Origin: Flammeovirga agarivorans
GTDB lineage: Bacteria > Bacteroidota > Bacteroidia > Cytophagales > Flammeovirgaceae
Direction of reading: 5' to 3'
NCBI RefSeq assembly: GCF_012641475.1
Contig: NZ_JABAIL010000003.1
Span: 248,001 to 312,000, forward strand
Length of the DNA: 64,000 nucleotides
Made by a program: the position numbers and the translations under genes. The notes below the pieces were generated by a model, which saw nothing but the letters and a program-made list of their open reading frames with translations, was not told where the DNA came from and did not search any database. Shown piece by piece: positions 42,852 to 52,229 of this stretch (position 1 is the stretch's first letter; the number at the start of each line of letters is the position of its first letter).

Positions 42852-42876
42852 CATTTTGGCAAATTTGCCAAAATCG
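42852..42876. promoter_or_regulatory. 26-bp palindrome, copy 3
   Basis: CATTTTGGCAAA on the left and TTTGCCAAAATCG on the right, with the outermost G missing from the left arm. It lies between the decarboxylase (downstream, leftward) and the epimerase stop codon. Confidence 0.65.
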
Positions 42877-42929
42877 AATTTACCCTTTTGTGAAATGATA
42901 AACTGGAGAAAAAAGGAGAGCTTTTACTT

Positions 42930-43970
42930 CTAACTTTTTAGCGATATACCGCTTCCATTTTTATTCTGAAATCTCACTTTATAGCCATCCCAACTGATAC
43001 CAATTGCAGGGTCATTTGAGATAAGTAGAGCACCATCCATATCAACAAAATCTACTAATTTACATAAATGGGCTATATGGGTTATTCCTACTGAAGACTC
43101 AGTCATACAACCTAGCATTGTGAGAAGACTATATTGTTTAGCTTTCTTGATCATTCTTAAAGCTGCTGAAATACCTCCGCATTTTGTGAGCTTGATATTC
43201 ACTCCATCAAAAACAGTCATGCATTGATCAATATCTTGTTCACGAATACACGACTCATCTGCAATGATTGGTAGAGCACATTTTCCTTTTAAAGTTTTCA
43301 TTCCTTTCCAATTCTTTTTCCCTAAGGGTTGTTCTATAAATTCAACACCTAATTTCTTCAGGAGAGAACTATTATCTATGGTTTCTTGAACACTCCATGC
43401 TTGGTTGGCATCTACTCTAAAGGGAACATCACTGACTTCTCTTAGTGCAGATATTATTTGTAAATCATGTTCCGTACCTAGTTTGATTTTATATATAGGC
43501 CATGGGAACTCCTCTAATTTTCTTTTCATAGTGGGGATACTATCTAGCCCTATGGTATAATTACTTATGGGAAGTGCGGTGTTTACATCACTCCATAGTT
43601 GATACAAAGGTTTGTTCTGTAGTTGAGCATATATATCCCATAAAGCTTGATCAATAGCACATGTAGCAAAAGTATCTTGAGTGATAGAAAGTAGTTGGTC
43701 AAATAGCAAGTCAGGTTTTTCTCCTCTCCAGTTTTGTAAGAGAGGTAATGCTTTCTCAATATTATTACAGATAGATGTTTGAGAAACTTGGTAATATTTG
43801 GTGGCTACAGCTTCTCCAAAACCAATATATTGATGATACCTTATTTCAAGTATTACAGTAGGCTGAACGGTTCTTTCATCATGAGCGATTTTAAATGTCT
43901 CTTTTAATTTAAGGTCATATAAATGATATATTAATTCAATGGGTGATTTAGTATTGTCGGTTTTCATCAC
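42930..43970 (-). CDS. ycjG: Dipeptide epimerase (L-Ala-D/L-Glu epimerase type), enolase superfamily
   Basis: A 346-residue enolase-superfamily enzyme. The first catalytic Lys is in YKIKLGT, metal ligands are in RVDANQAW, FIEQPL and IIADESC, and the second Lys is in VNIKLTKCGGI. DMDGALL near the end is the dipeptide-binding motif of AEEs. It epimerises L-Ala-D-Glu from murein recycling, linking with nagZ and the M15 peptidase here. The specificity is a family inference. Confidence 0.85.
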   Translation of the reverse strand: MMKTDNTKSPIELIYHLYDLKLKETFKIAHDERTVQPTVILEIRYHQYIGFGEAVATKYYQVSQTSICNNIEKALPLLQNWRGEKPDLLFDQLLSITQDTFATCAIDQALWDIYAQLQNKPLYQLWSDVNTALPISNYTIGLDSIPTMKRKLEEFPWPIYKIKLGTEHDLQIISALREVSDVPFRVDANQAWSVQETIDNSSLLKKLGVEFIEQPLGKKNWKGMKTLKGKCALPIIADESCIREQDIDQCMTVFDGVNIKLTKCGGISAALRMIKKAKQYSLLTMLGCMTESSVGITHIAHLCKLVDFVDMDGALLISNDPAIGISWDGYKVRFQNKNGSGISLKS

Positions 43971-44155
43971 TTATTGATGGTTAGTAGATGTAGCTTTTGT
44001 TAAGAATCAATATACGCTTTTCAATACTAAAATTTATGGGTAATTTATATTGAAAAATAAATTCCTTAAATAATACCACAAAGTATATAGAAATACTAGG
44101 GTAAATAATTATATTCGCAAAGCAATAATTCAAATACTGAAAAACAACTTTAGAC

Positions 44156-45073
44156 ATGATTTACAATTCTATCTTAGAAACTATCGGTAAAACTCCAATT
44201 ATCAAGATCAATAAACTTTATGGAAATACGCATAATGTTTACATCAAAGCTGAAAGAAGCAATCCAGGAGGAAGTATTAAAGATCGTATCGCTTTGGCGA
44301 TGATCGAGAAAGCTGAGCAAGAAGGTAAACTGAAGGAAGGAGTAGAGATCATTGAACCTACTTCAGGTAACACAGGTGTTGGTTTAGCTATGGTAGCTGC
44401 AGTGAAAGGCTACAGCTTAACTTTAGTAATGCCAGAATCTATGAGTATAGAGCGTAGAAAATTAATGGCTGCATACGGTGCAAAATTAGTTTTAACTGCA
44501 AAAGAAAAAGGAATGAAGGGTGCTATTGAAAAAGCTGAAGAATTAGCAAATGCTTCTGAAAACACTTTTGTTCCATCACAATTTGATAATCCAGCAAATG
44601 TTGATATTCATAAAACAACTACTGCACTTGAGATCTTAAATGATTTCCCAGGCGGTGTGGATTATATCATTACAGGTGTAGGTACAGGTGGACACATCAC
44701 AGGTGTTGCAGAAATTCTAAAGGAGAAATGGCCAAACCTAAAAGTATTTGCAGTTGAGCCAGAATCTAGTCCTGTTATTTCAGGCGGAGCTCCAGGCCCA
44801 CACCCAATCCAAGGTATTGGAGCAGGCTTTATTCCAGAAAACTTAAATACATCATTATTAGATGGAGCTATTACTGTTAATCCTGAGAATGCTAAATCTG
44901 CTGCTAGAGAGCTAGCACAGAAGGAAGGTATACTTACAGGTATTTCTACAGGTGCGTCTCTTGACGCTGTAAAGCAGAAGCTATCTGAGATTCCTGAAGG
45001 AGCTACAGTACTAACGTTTAACTACGATACTGGTGAGAGATACTTATCAATAGAAGGTTTTTATGGTGCATAA
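44156..45073 (+). CDS. cysK: Cysteine synthase A (O-acetylserine sulfhydrylase)
   Basis: A 305-residue protein. The PLP lysine is in [15 protein letters not shown], the substrate loop is [13 protein letters not shown], the phosphate loop is [15 protein letters not shown] and the C-terminal [10 protein letters not shown] is present. It makes L-cysteine from O-acetylserine and sulfide in the cytoplasm. A TATATTCG -7-like box lies about 45 bp upstream. It is followed by a strong shared terminator. Confidence 0.95.
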   Translation: MIYNSILETIGKTPIIKINKLYGNTHNVYIKAERSNPGGSIKDRIALAMIEKAEQEGKLKEGVEIIEPTSGNTGVGLAMVAAVKGYSLTLVMPESMSIERRKLMAAYGAKLVLTAKEKGMKGAIEKAEELANASENTFVPSQFDNPANVDIHKTTTALEILNDFPGGVDYIITGVGTGGHITGVAEILKEKWPNLKVFAVEPESSPVISGGAPGPHPIQGIGAGFIPENLNTSLLDGAITVNPENAKSAARELAQKEGILTGISTGASLDAVKQKLSEIPEGATVLTFNYDTGERYLSIEGFYGA

Positions 45074-45093
45074 CCTAAAATTCTGATGCATTA

Positions 45094-45132
45094 AAAAAGG
45101 CTGATTCAAGTTTATTGAATCAGCCTTTTTTA
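45094..45132. terminator. cysK terminator, also facing the cyclase gene
   Basis: AAGGCTGATTCAA/TTGAATCAGCCTT stem, 5-nt loop, then T6. The symmetric A/T flanks abut the stop codon of the leftward cyclase operon at 45133. Confidence 0.92.
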
Positions 45133-46269
45133 TTATGAAGATGAAGCTTGATCGGGATAATCTGTAGAAATAAACTTTATTTCTTTTACATGACTTGCTT
45201 CATTTTTTGTTGTATGTAATGTATAAACATGCATTGCTTTTCGTTTACCTCTAAATTGATATTCTCCCATATCTATAAATGGAAGCTCTAATTTTGAAGA
45301 GATAACTTCAGAGATTAGAATTTTTTCACCGAGTTGTTTACAGCTTTCTTGTAAACGAGCAGTAGCATTTACGGTATCACCATGATAAGCTACTTCTCTT
45401 TTAATGACACCTACTTGAGCTGTTGCTACGATGCCACTATGCAACCCTGCTTTGAATTCTGGGACATGCCCATACTTTTCCATGAAATAATCTCTTTTCT
45501 CTTCTAATGCTTGTTCTATTTCAAAGAAAACATGAATACAGCGATTCTCTTTTAGCCCTTTTTCAGTAGGCCAAGTTAATACTATTTCATCTCCTACATA
45601 TTGATAAACTGACGCTTTATTTTTCACAATAGCATCGGTAATAATCCGGTAGGAGTCCTGTATTAGATTACTGTATTTAAGGTGACCAAGACACTCCGCA
45701 ATAGATGTTGAGTTATATAAATCAAGGAACATAAAAATACGATCTTCTTCTTTTGGTAGATAGTATTGTCCTTGAATAACGGATTGGAAAAGTTCCGGAC
45801 CTAATATATCTCTTAATTGGAATAAAGAGTTGATCACTAAAGCACCCATAAAAATATAGATGAAATAGATGACAAAACTTTGTTGAGACAATTCATTAAA
45901 ATAGGGCAGACCATCTGGGTAGAATTTTTTACCTAGAAAATCGCCTAAATGTAAGAGTAATGATACTTCTAAAGTACCAACAATAAGTATGAGTAAACCT
46001 CTTTGCCAATGTTTTAACTTGGATCGTTTATCAAGGAAAAAGTAAAAATTCCAGGAGAACCAACTTAGAAATAAAGTAATAATAGCATTTGCTACCATTG
46101 CTACCTTTAGTTCTTCATGAATAAGAAAATACTCATGTTGGTCTACAAAACGACTATAAAACTGTAATGCATCATACCTGATCACTAAATACAATGCATT
46201 AATAACGTACCAAGCAGCAAAAGAAATTATATAACCCTTTATATATTTTTGAACCTGATAATTATTCAT
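45133..46269 (-). CDS. Membrane-anchored class III nucleotide cyclase
   Basis: A 378-residue protein with four predicted membrane helices (about residues 13-30, 57-79, 91-112, 132-152), then a class III cyclase domain. Metal Asp183 (FMFLDLYNST) and Asp227 (YVGDEIVLTW), and transition-state Asn301 and Arg305 (GDTVNATARL), are present. The two residues that select adenine in classic adenylate cyclases (Lys, Asp) read Gln223 and Ala294, so the base specificity is open. It is the last gene of the operon, 11 bp after the HD-PycTM effector, an arrangement typical of Pycsar-like cyclase-effector pairs. Confidence 0.85.
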   Translation of the reverse strand: MNNYQVQKYIKGYIISFAAWYVINALYLVIRYDALQFYSRFVDQHEYFLIHEELKVAMVANAIITLFLSWFSWNFYFFLDKRSKLKHWQRGLLILIVGTLEVSLLLHLGDFLGKKFYPDGLPYFNELSQQSFVIYFIYIFMGALVINSLFQLRDILGPELFQSVIQGQYYLPKEEDRIFMFLDLYNSTSIAECLGHLKYSNLIQDSYRIITDAIVKNKASVYQYVGDEIVLTWPTEKGLKENRCIHVFFEIEQALEEKRDYFMEKYGHVPEFKAGLHSGIVATAQVGVIKREVAYHGDTVNATARLQESCKQLGEKILISEVISSKLELPFIDMGEYQFRGKRKAMHVYTLHTTKNEASHVKEIKFISTDYPDQASSS

Positions 46270-46280
46270 CAGTATGATTT

Positions 46281-47516
46281 TTAATAAACGGAAAATGCGA
46301 TGATGAATGAGATTACAGAAATAGTAATACCTCCCATAAAGAAGTTGAATGCAGCTCTTACCCTTCTGTATTTAATTTCTAGTACCTTACCTAGGTAATA
46401 AGAATCCTGACTCATTTTTTCATAAACCTGTTCAGGTACTCTGGTCGCTTCTCTTAATAGGTGTTGGTATTCGCCTAATTCTAAATCGACAAAATCTCCA
46501 AAGAAAAGAAGATTAAGGTCTTTCTTATCCTTTTTAAGATGCTTCTTTACATTTGGTCTAGTGGCCAATACAGCTAAAATGACGGATACTAAACCGGTCA
46601 CCGCTAAAATAAAGCTAGGCCATAGTAGTGCAGGTAGCTCCTCAATTTTTCTAAATAGATAACCAATAGCAAAAGAGGTAATCATGGAGTTAATAGAAAG
46701 CAAAATACTCGCTTTTCTATCCGCAATAGCACTTAAGCCAATTTGGTTTCTTGCTAACGTAGTAAACATGGCCTCCACATCACGTCGAGGTTTTTGAAAA
46801 ATAGGAATACCATCTTTAGTGATAACTTCTTTTTCTGTTGTATTAACTTTCTCCTTCTCCTTTAATTTTTCCTTTTCTTTCTTTTTCTTCTTTTTAGAGG
46901 ATTGATCTTTTTCATCAATCAGTCGTTCCACTTCCTCTTGAATACTATTGAGGTATTCCTGTTTTTTAGGGTTAAGGACTTCTCTTGCATAATTAGTGAA
47001 GTATCTATGTTCCGATAAAAAACGGATGTTCATTAGATGCCATTGTAGCTTCGTTAGCTTTTTTGGCATCTTCATCGAAGAAATGATTTCGTTTCTTAAA
47101 TCCTCTGAATATTTAAAGAAATTATCTTTTCCAAGGTGTGCGAGGTCAGAGTCGCACATTACTTGTTCCATTAAGTTTCTTGGTGTTTGAGGCAGCTGTG
47201 TAGCCATGATACATTCTTTAATTTGAATGATATCGTCATCTGGCATTTTCCCTTTTAGAAAGGCTTCACACAGTTTTGCTCCTTTATTTTCATGATCTGT
47301 ACAGTTGCCTTCCTCGTATCCCGTATCATGGAACCAAGCGGCTATTTCCAATAACTGTAACTCTTTTTCTGATAACCCTTCTGCTTTACCAATTTCTTGA
47401 GTGGCAGAAACAACATTTTCAGTATGTGCTAAATTATGAAATGAAAGATCTTTGATATACTGTTTCGCATATTCTTTAGATTCTTTGATCACTTCTATTA
47501 AATCTATTTCTATCAT
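46281..47516 (-). CDS. HD-domain protein fused to a Pycsar-type membrane effector (PycTM/DUF5706)
   Basis: A 411-residue protein. The N-terminal HD phosphohydrolase domain has His27/His31 (FHNLAHTENVV), His63-Asp64 (AAWFHDTGYEEG) and Asp122 or Asp124 (CDSDLAHLG). A lysine/glutamate-rich linker (about 203-230) follows. The C-terminal DUF5706 module (TTLARNQIGLSAIADRKASILLSINSMI) has membrane helices near 272-288, 298-318 and 392-410. DUF5706 is the PycTM effector of cCMP/cUMP-based Pycsar immunity. The HD domain could hydrolyse the signal (inference). It is cotranscribed with the cyclase. Confidence 0.84.
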   Translation of the reverse strand: MIEIDLIEVIKESKEYAKQYIKDLSFHNLAHTENVVSATQEIGKAEGLSEKELQLLEIAAWFHDTGYEEGNCTDHENKGAKLCEAFLKGKMPDDDIIQIKECIMATQLPQTPRNLMEQVMCDSDLAHLGKDNFFKYSEDLRNEIISSMKMPKKLTKLQWHLMNIRFLSEHRYFTNYAREVLNPKKQEYLNSIQEEVERLIDEKDQSSKKKKKKEKEKLKEKEKVNTTEKEVITKDGIPIFQKPRRDVEAMFTTLARNQIGLSAIADRKASILLSINSMITSFAIGYLFRKIEELPALLWPSFILAVTGLVSVILAVLATRPNVKKHLKKDKKDLNLLFFGDFVDLELGEYQHLLREATRVPEQVYEKMSQDSYYLGKVLEIKYRRVRAAFNFFMGGITISVISFIIAFSVY

Positions 47517-47518
47517 AA

Positions 47519-50500
47519 TTAAAAACTGAACCCTAGATTAAAATATCCATTTACTCCTTCATGAGAAGTTCCAACTACCCCTGATAAAGCGACCTTATCT
47601 ACAGGTACGATGAATAAACCACCCCCAGTAGATTGGTGCCAAGTGTCAGAGCTCTCAGACTGTACCCAAACACGTCCAATATCATAAAATCCTAATACTC
47701 CGACAGTAAAAGGAATAATACTGTTCTTAAATTTAAATATATCTAGACGGGCATCCAAACTATTGTAGATAGAGGCATCTCCATAGAAGCGGTCTCTTCT
47801 ATATCCTCTTAGGTTTTTACTGCCGCCAATTTTATTCGCCATTAAAAAATGATAATCGCCAAAGTTCTTTGCTCCGCCTATTTGATAAGCCAGTGTAAGA
47901 TCAGTAGGTAACTTGAATGTATAATGATACGAAAAAGTACCATTGAGGTTGTAATAATTCAACGACTCATCATTGGTATTGTTTAATGCATAACCCATGA
48001 TCTCAAAATGTCCACCCTTTTTAGGGAGTAAACTATTATTACGTTTATCGATTTCGAATCCTAACATACCTCCAATATAGTTTTGAGGACCGTAGGCATC
48101 TGTAAGAATTAAATCGTCACCAGACTCTTGGAAATACCTTCCTTCAAGGTATTTTCCATCATCAACGTTATTGAAAACATAGGATGCACCAACTTTGAGG
48201 TTTACATCTTTAGTGAAATCAAATAACAAGTAAGAGTTTATTCTTTGATCGTTATACAGAAAACGGTAATACTCCTCTTCTTTTGATGTATCGTAAGTTG
48301 TTTCGTTTCCAATGCCATAGTAATTAGAGTTTCTAGGAACATATAATTTAGCTTCGACAACTAAGTCTGCCAGTCCTACAACATCGGTAAATTGACCTTT
48401 GTATTTTAGTTTAAACGCAGCAGCATTGGCTGTAGCCACGGCACCATACAAAGTATGTTTCTGATGAAAAGGAGTTTTTCTAAATTTATGTGAGGTGAAA
48501 ATAAACCCACCACCAATTAGTACGCCGTCATCTGGAATATATCCACCGTACAGCAAAGGAAGCATTGAATTGAACTTAAACTCTGCTCTGTTGTAATTAT
48601 TGACACCTGGTTTGTTAGATAACTTCTTATTTACAGCCCCATCACTTTTTGCAATGACTGTACTGTCTTTGGTGTCGTAGAGTAGGATGTTTCTAGACGC
48701 CTTTCTTTTACTCTCGTCTGTAATTGTATCTTCTCCTTCGCCGCCAATCACTCGTATTTTTATTCCGCTTCTGTGATCACCTTTGAAAATAAAGTCGTCT
48801 TTTCCGCCTAAACCGTAAATACGAATCTCTTTAGTTTCTTTAGGGGAAAAAGTACGTTGATACATCGTTTGTTTGATATTCCCTTTCTTAGAAATCTTTT
48901 TAACAGTAATCTCAGTTTTCCCATCTTCTATTCTGTTGACAGTAAATTGTTCCATTTTATCGGTACCAATTACTGACACATGTTTAGAAAGGTGTAGGTA
49001 GTATTCTTCTGCGATAGCTGGAAGTTGTTTTTTTCTAGCTAAAAGAACAGACTTGATTTCATTATTATGATGCTCTCTTACTTCTTCAGGAATATGTAAA
49101 AGTGCTTCATCAATTACTTCTTCTGTGATATGATCTTGAATGTATTTAACTGCTTCTTGCCAATCTTCTTTTGTGGCTTGAGCTAAGAAATATCGATCAA
49201 AATACCTTGCATTGAAGTTAAATCCTGGAGCCCAATTCATTTCAGGATCAAATCCTTCGAACTTTGGCATAATCCATCGGTGTGAGGCAATATTGGGAAT
49301 AATCCCTTCATTTAAAAAGTATACTTGATCTCGATCTCTTGGTATTGGTCGGAACATTCTACCTTTTTTGTCTTTAAATGCCGCCCATCTCCATTGGTCA
49401 TCATGTCTATCCCAATCACCAATTAGCATATCAAAAAGGCGAGATTTTAAAGTAAATTTATAATCGATGTAATCATCATTGTCCTCTCTCAGCTTCTTCA
49501 CCGTTTTGATTGTACTGTAGATTTTTTTTGCATTACCAAAGCTTTCTACATCTCCGGTATTTTTTGATGGACGCTCTTCAAACATAAATACCTTGTTTGC
49601 GGCCATTTCTTGGTAAATACCAAATTGTGGATCATCCTCTACATAGACAACCATAGGGTTACAATGGTATATTCCGATTGCATCTGCAAGTGTAGGAACT
49701 GTAAGAGGAGAGTAAGGGTGTGCAGCAGAAATTTGATCCTGTACAACCGTCTTTGCGATAGTTTCTTTCAGTTCTTCAGGGATCGCTTTAACAGGATTTT
49801 TGTCGATTGATCGTAAAGTATATTGATTGCCCTCTTTATCTTCTAGTCGAAACGAAAGAGTGGCCATACCTCCACCTTTTTGGACGATCTTTAATCCCCC
49901 TTTAACCTTTGAAAGGTCAAATACAGGCATCTTCACAGGAGTTTCCCATTCTTTACGATAATTTTCTCCCATCCATTTTTGATGTGAGGCACTACTTGAA
50001 TATTGGGTACTTGCTGCGACCACAACACTGTCAGGAAATTCTACCTGTTTAATATTCTGTGACGTTTGTACCTTTTTGGGAACATACGATGTTTCATAAA
50101 TGACTCCTTCAGGAGTGAAGAATTCAATCTTGGTTTCATCTTTAAGGAAAGTGACTTTGCTAAATCCTTTTTCACTACTTGCAAAACGAGCATATTTTCC
50201 TTGTTTTACATGGCTAGATTTAGAACCTGCACCTGAAACTATATAGTGGACATTATCTTTTAATATATACTGAAGAGTATGTTCATGCCCACTTGCATAA
50301 ATAATATCGGGATGGGACTTGAAGATTTCCTCAAATCCATTACGCATCTTTTTATTTGTCTTATTATTGATGTCTTGTCGATTTACACCAGATTTTCTCG
50401 CAATTGGATAAACAGAACCGACGACTGGTAAAGGTATATAAGCCCAATCAATAAAAGCTGTCAAAGGGAATATGTGATCTTTTGGAGTAAAAACACCACC

Positions 50501-51133
50501 ATGTTCGCCATATGTATAGACAGGGTGATGCCCAACGATAATTAACTTCTTGTCAATATTCCTTGCTACAATGTCTTGAAGTCCTAGTAAAACCTCATCT
50601 GTACTATGGTATTCACACCCATTGAACTCAGCAGTTTCCTGATAGTCAAAAATCAACCATTGAGTATCTAGTATTAAAAGTGTAACATCATCTGTGAGGG
50701 GTACTTCAACGGGATCAGGACATCCTCCATAAGGAGCAAATGTAGAGTCTCCCATTAATTGATTGACAAAAAGTTCTTCGCTTCTCAATCGTTGGAGTCC
50801 ATTTTTCTTTCCTCTATTGTAGTCATGGTTTCCGGGGATCATAAAGGTTTGTCCTTTGAACCCTTTTAACGCTTCTAATTGAGCTTTTAAAATAGCTTCT
50901 CCCTCAGTTCTTTTCTTATGGTTGATGTCTTCTAAACCATGAGGATAGAGGTTATCTCCAAGGAATATAACAGTACTATTGCTATCATTTATATCTATTT
51001 TATTCATCATAGTTGTGATAACAGGATCGTCTTTCTGTGCTTTTCCTGCATCACCAATTAGATAAATAGAATGTTGGGCGTTAGTTATAAATGGACAGAC
51101 TAGAAGTAGAATAAATAGATATAGGTGTTTCAT
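47519..51133 (-). CDS. Metallophosphoesterase-Omp85-like surface fusion protein
   Basis: A 1,204-residue protein with a signal peptide (MKHLYLFILLLVCPFITNAQ). Residues 20-350 form a calcineurin-like phosphoesterase with LIGDAG, FLGDNLYPHG, PGNHDYNRG, IIVGHHPVY and ASGHEHTLQ. The middle holds MLIGDWDRHDDQWRW ... PIPRDRDQVYF, reminiscent of the catalytic and metal loops of atypical kinases (HipA/FAM20/CotH type), but unproven. About residues 850-1204 form a BamA/Omp85-like beta-barrel ending NGYFNLGFSF. It ends 2 bp before the HD-PycTM gene. It is predicted to be in the outer membrane with the enzyme domain exposed. Confidence 0.85.
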   Translation of the reverse strand: MKHLYLFILLLVCPFITNAQHSIYLIGDAGKAQKDDPVITTMMNKIDINDSNSTVIFLGDNLYPHGLEDINHKKRTEGEAILKAQLEALKGFKGQTFMIPGNHDYNRGKKNGLQRLRSEELFVNQLMGDSTFAPYGGCPDPVEVPLTDDVTLLILDTQWLIFDYQETAEFNGCEYHSTDEVLLGLQDIVARNIDKKLIIVGHHPVYTYGEHGGVFTPKDHIFPLTAFIDWAYIPLPVVGSVYPIARKSGVNRQDINNKTNKKMRNGFEEIFKSHPDIIYASGHEHTLQYILKDNVHYIVSGAGSKSSHVKQGKYARFASSEKGFSKVTFLKDETKIEFFTPEGVIYETSYVPKKVQTSQNIKQVEFPDSVVVAASTQYSSSASHQKWMGENYRKEWETPVKMPVFDLSKVKGGLKIVQKGGGMATLSFRLEDKEGNQYTLRSIDKNPVKAIPEELKETIAKTVVQDQISAAHPYSPLTVPTLADAIGIYHCNPMVVYVEDDPQFGIYQEMAANKVFMFEERPSKNTGDVESFGNAKKIYSTIKTVKKLREDNDDYIDYKFTLKSRLFDMLIGDWDRHDDQWRWAAFKDKKGRMFRPIPRDRDQVYFLNEGIIPNIASHRWIMPKFEGFDPEMNWAPGFNFNARYFDRYFLAQATKEDWQEAVKYIQDHITEEVIDEALLHIPEEVREHHNNEIKSVLLARKKQLPAIAEEYYLHLSKHVSVIGTDKMEQFTVNRIEDGKTEITVKKISKKGNIKQTMYQRTFSPKETKEIRIYGLGGKDDFIFKGDHRSGIKIRVIGGEGEDTITDESKRKASRNILLYDTKDSTVIAKSDGAVNKKLSNKPGVNNYNRAEFKFNSMLPLLYGGYIPDDGVLIGGGFIFTSHKFRKTPFHQKHTLYGAVATANAAAFKLKYKGQFTDVVGLADLVVEAKLYVPRNSNYYGIGNETTYDTSKEEEYYRFLYNDQRINSYLLFDFTKDVNLKVGASYVFNNVDDGKYLEGRYFQESGDDLILTDAYGPQNYIGGMLGFEIDKRNNSLLPKKGGHFEIMGYALNNTNDESLNYYNLNGTFSYHYTFKLPTDLTLAYQIGGAKNFGDYHFLMANKIGGSKNLRGYRRDRFYGDASIYNSLDARLDIFKFKNSIIPFTVGVLGFYDIGRVWVQSESSDTWHQSTGGGLFIVPVDKVALSGVVGTSHEGVNGYFNLGFSF

Positions 51134-51135
51134 TC

Positions 51136-51927
51136 TTAAAATTCTAAAATATTAGCATGGAGGTTGTCCCCCTGTTCATTAGATATAAAAATTCGACCAT
51201 CAGGAGACATACACACTCCTTCAGGTTGTTCAAACATCGATCGGGAAAATTCTATGGTTTTGAGAATAGTTCCTTCAATCGCATCAATGTAAAAAATATG
51301 TTTCGAACGGTGCGATAATACGATGAGCTGTTCGGTTGTCTCATTTGCCCAAATTCCAGATAAACCTATTTTAGGTAATTTGGGAAGTTGATAGGCCAAG
51401 TCAACATCAAACAGGTCTTCCATATTAACGCTATAAATATTACTTGTTTCAGATTTTTTGCCTTCTAAACCACCTTTGCCTTTTAGTGCGACCAAGAGGT
51501 GATTTTTATAAATACAAAGGCCTTCAATATCATTATCAATGGTAAAAGGTAATTGGACCTTATCCGTTTCGTTGGTTTCTTCGTTGTAGATATAAAGTTT
51601 ACCATTACTTTTTACAACATAGAAAAAAGGTTTTTGGTAAGCAATTCCTTCATAGTCTCCAGATTTACCAAACTTATAATCCTTAATTATTTTCTCTTGT
51701 TCGAGGTGGTATAAGTAGATTTTTCCTTGCTCATCATTAACACAGGCAAGAGTATTGTCAGCATACCAAGTAAGACCAGAAATTTCATCTAAAGTAGTTG
51801 GTAAGAACCACTTGCGTTTGTATTCAAGTTCACTTTTCTTTTTTTCCTTTTGTTGTGCACAGGAAATAGTCAGTGTAGAAAGAATAATAAAAAAGATATA
51901 TAGAAGATGTCCTTTTTTTAGCATCAT
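51136..51927 (-). CDS. SdiA-regulated/COG3204-type beta-propeller lipoprotein
   Basis: A 263-residue protein with a lipobox (STLTISCAQQKEKK). Beta-propeller repeats follow, such as LDEISGLTWYADNTLACVNDEQGKIYLYHL and EQPEGVCMSPDGRIFISNEQGDN, fitting the YjiK/COG3204 family. It is the first gene of the operon with the Omp85 fusion, HD-PycTM and cyclase (2-bp spacing to the next). It could be a periplasmic or surface partner of the phosphoesterase fusion (inference). Confidence 0.8.
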   Translation of the reverse strand: MMLKKGHLLYIFFIILSTLTISCAQQKEKKKSELEYKRKWFLPTTLDEISGLTWYADNTLACVNDEQGKIYLYHLEQEKIIKDYKFGKSGDYEGIAYQKPFFYVVKSNGKLYIYNEETNETDKVQLPFTIDNDIEGLCIYKNHLLVALKGKGGLEGKKSETSNIYSVNMEDLFDVDLAYQLPKLPKIGLSGIWANETTEQLIVLSHRSKHIFYIDAIEGTILKTIEFSRSMFEQPEGVCMSPDGRIFISNEQGDNLHANILEF

Positions 51928-52229
51928 AAAGAAGTTGAGATGAATATTAAAAATAAGGAATCATTTTATCAAAAGAGAATAAATTCAGATTTAATGATCT
52001 CCAGGTACAAATTTACATTTTCTTTATGAGGAAATTTATATTCAACCCTTTTAAAACGTATCATTATTCATAGTCTGTAATCTATTAATCATACTTTCGA
52101 TACTATCAATTTTTTGATTTATCAGTAATTATTGAACTTTCATTCCAACAAAATCCCTGATAAATAGTTCTTATTCAAAAATTTTAATAGATTCAATAAT
52201 CTTCTATTTATCCATCAATGATTTTTTTT

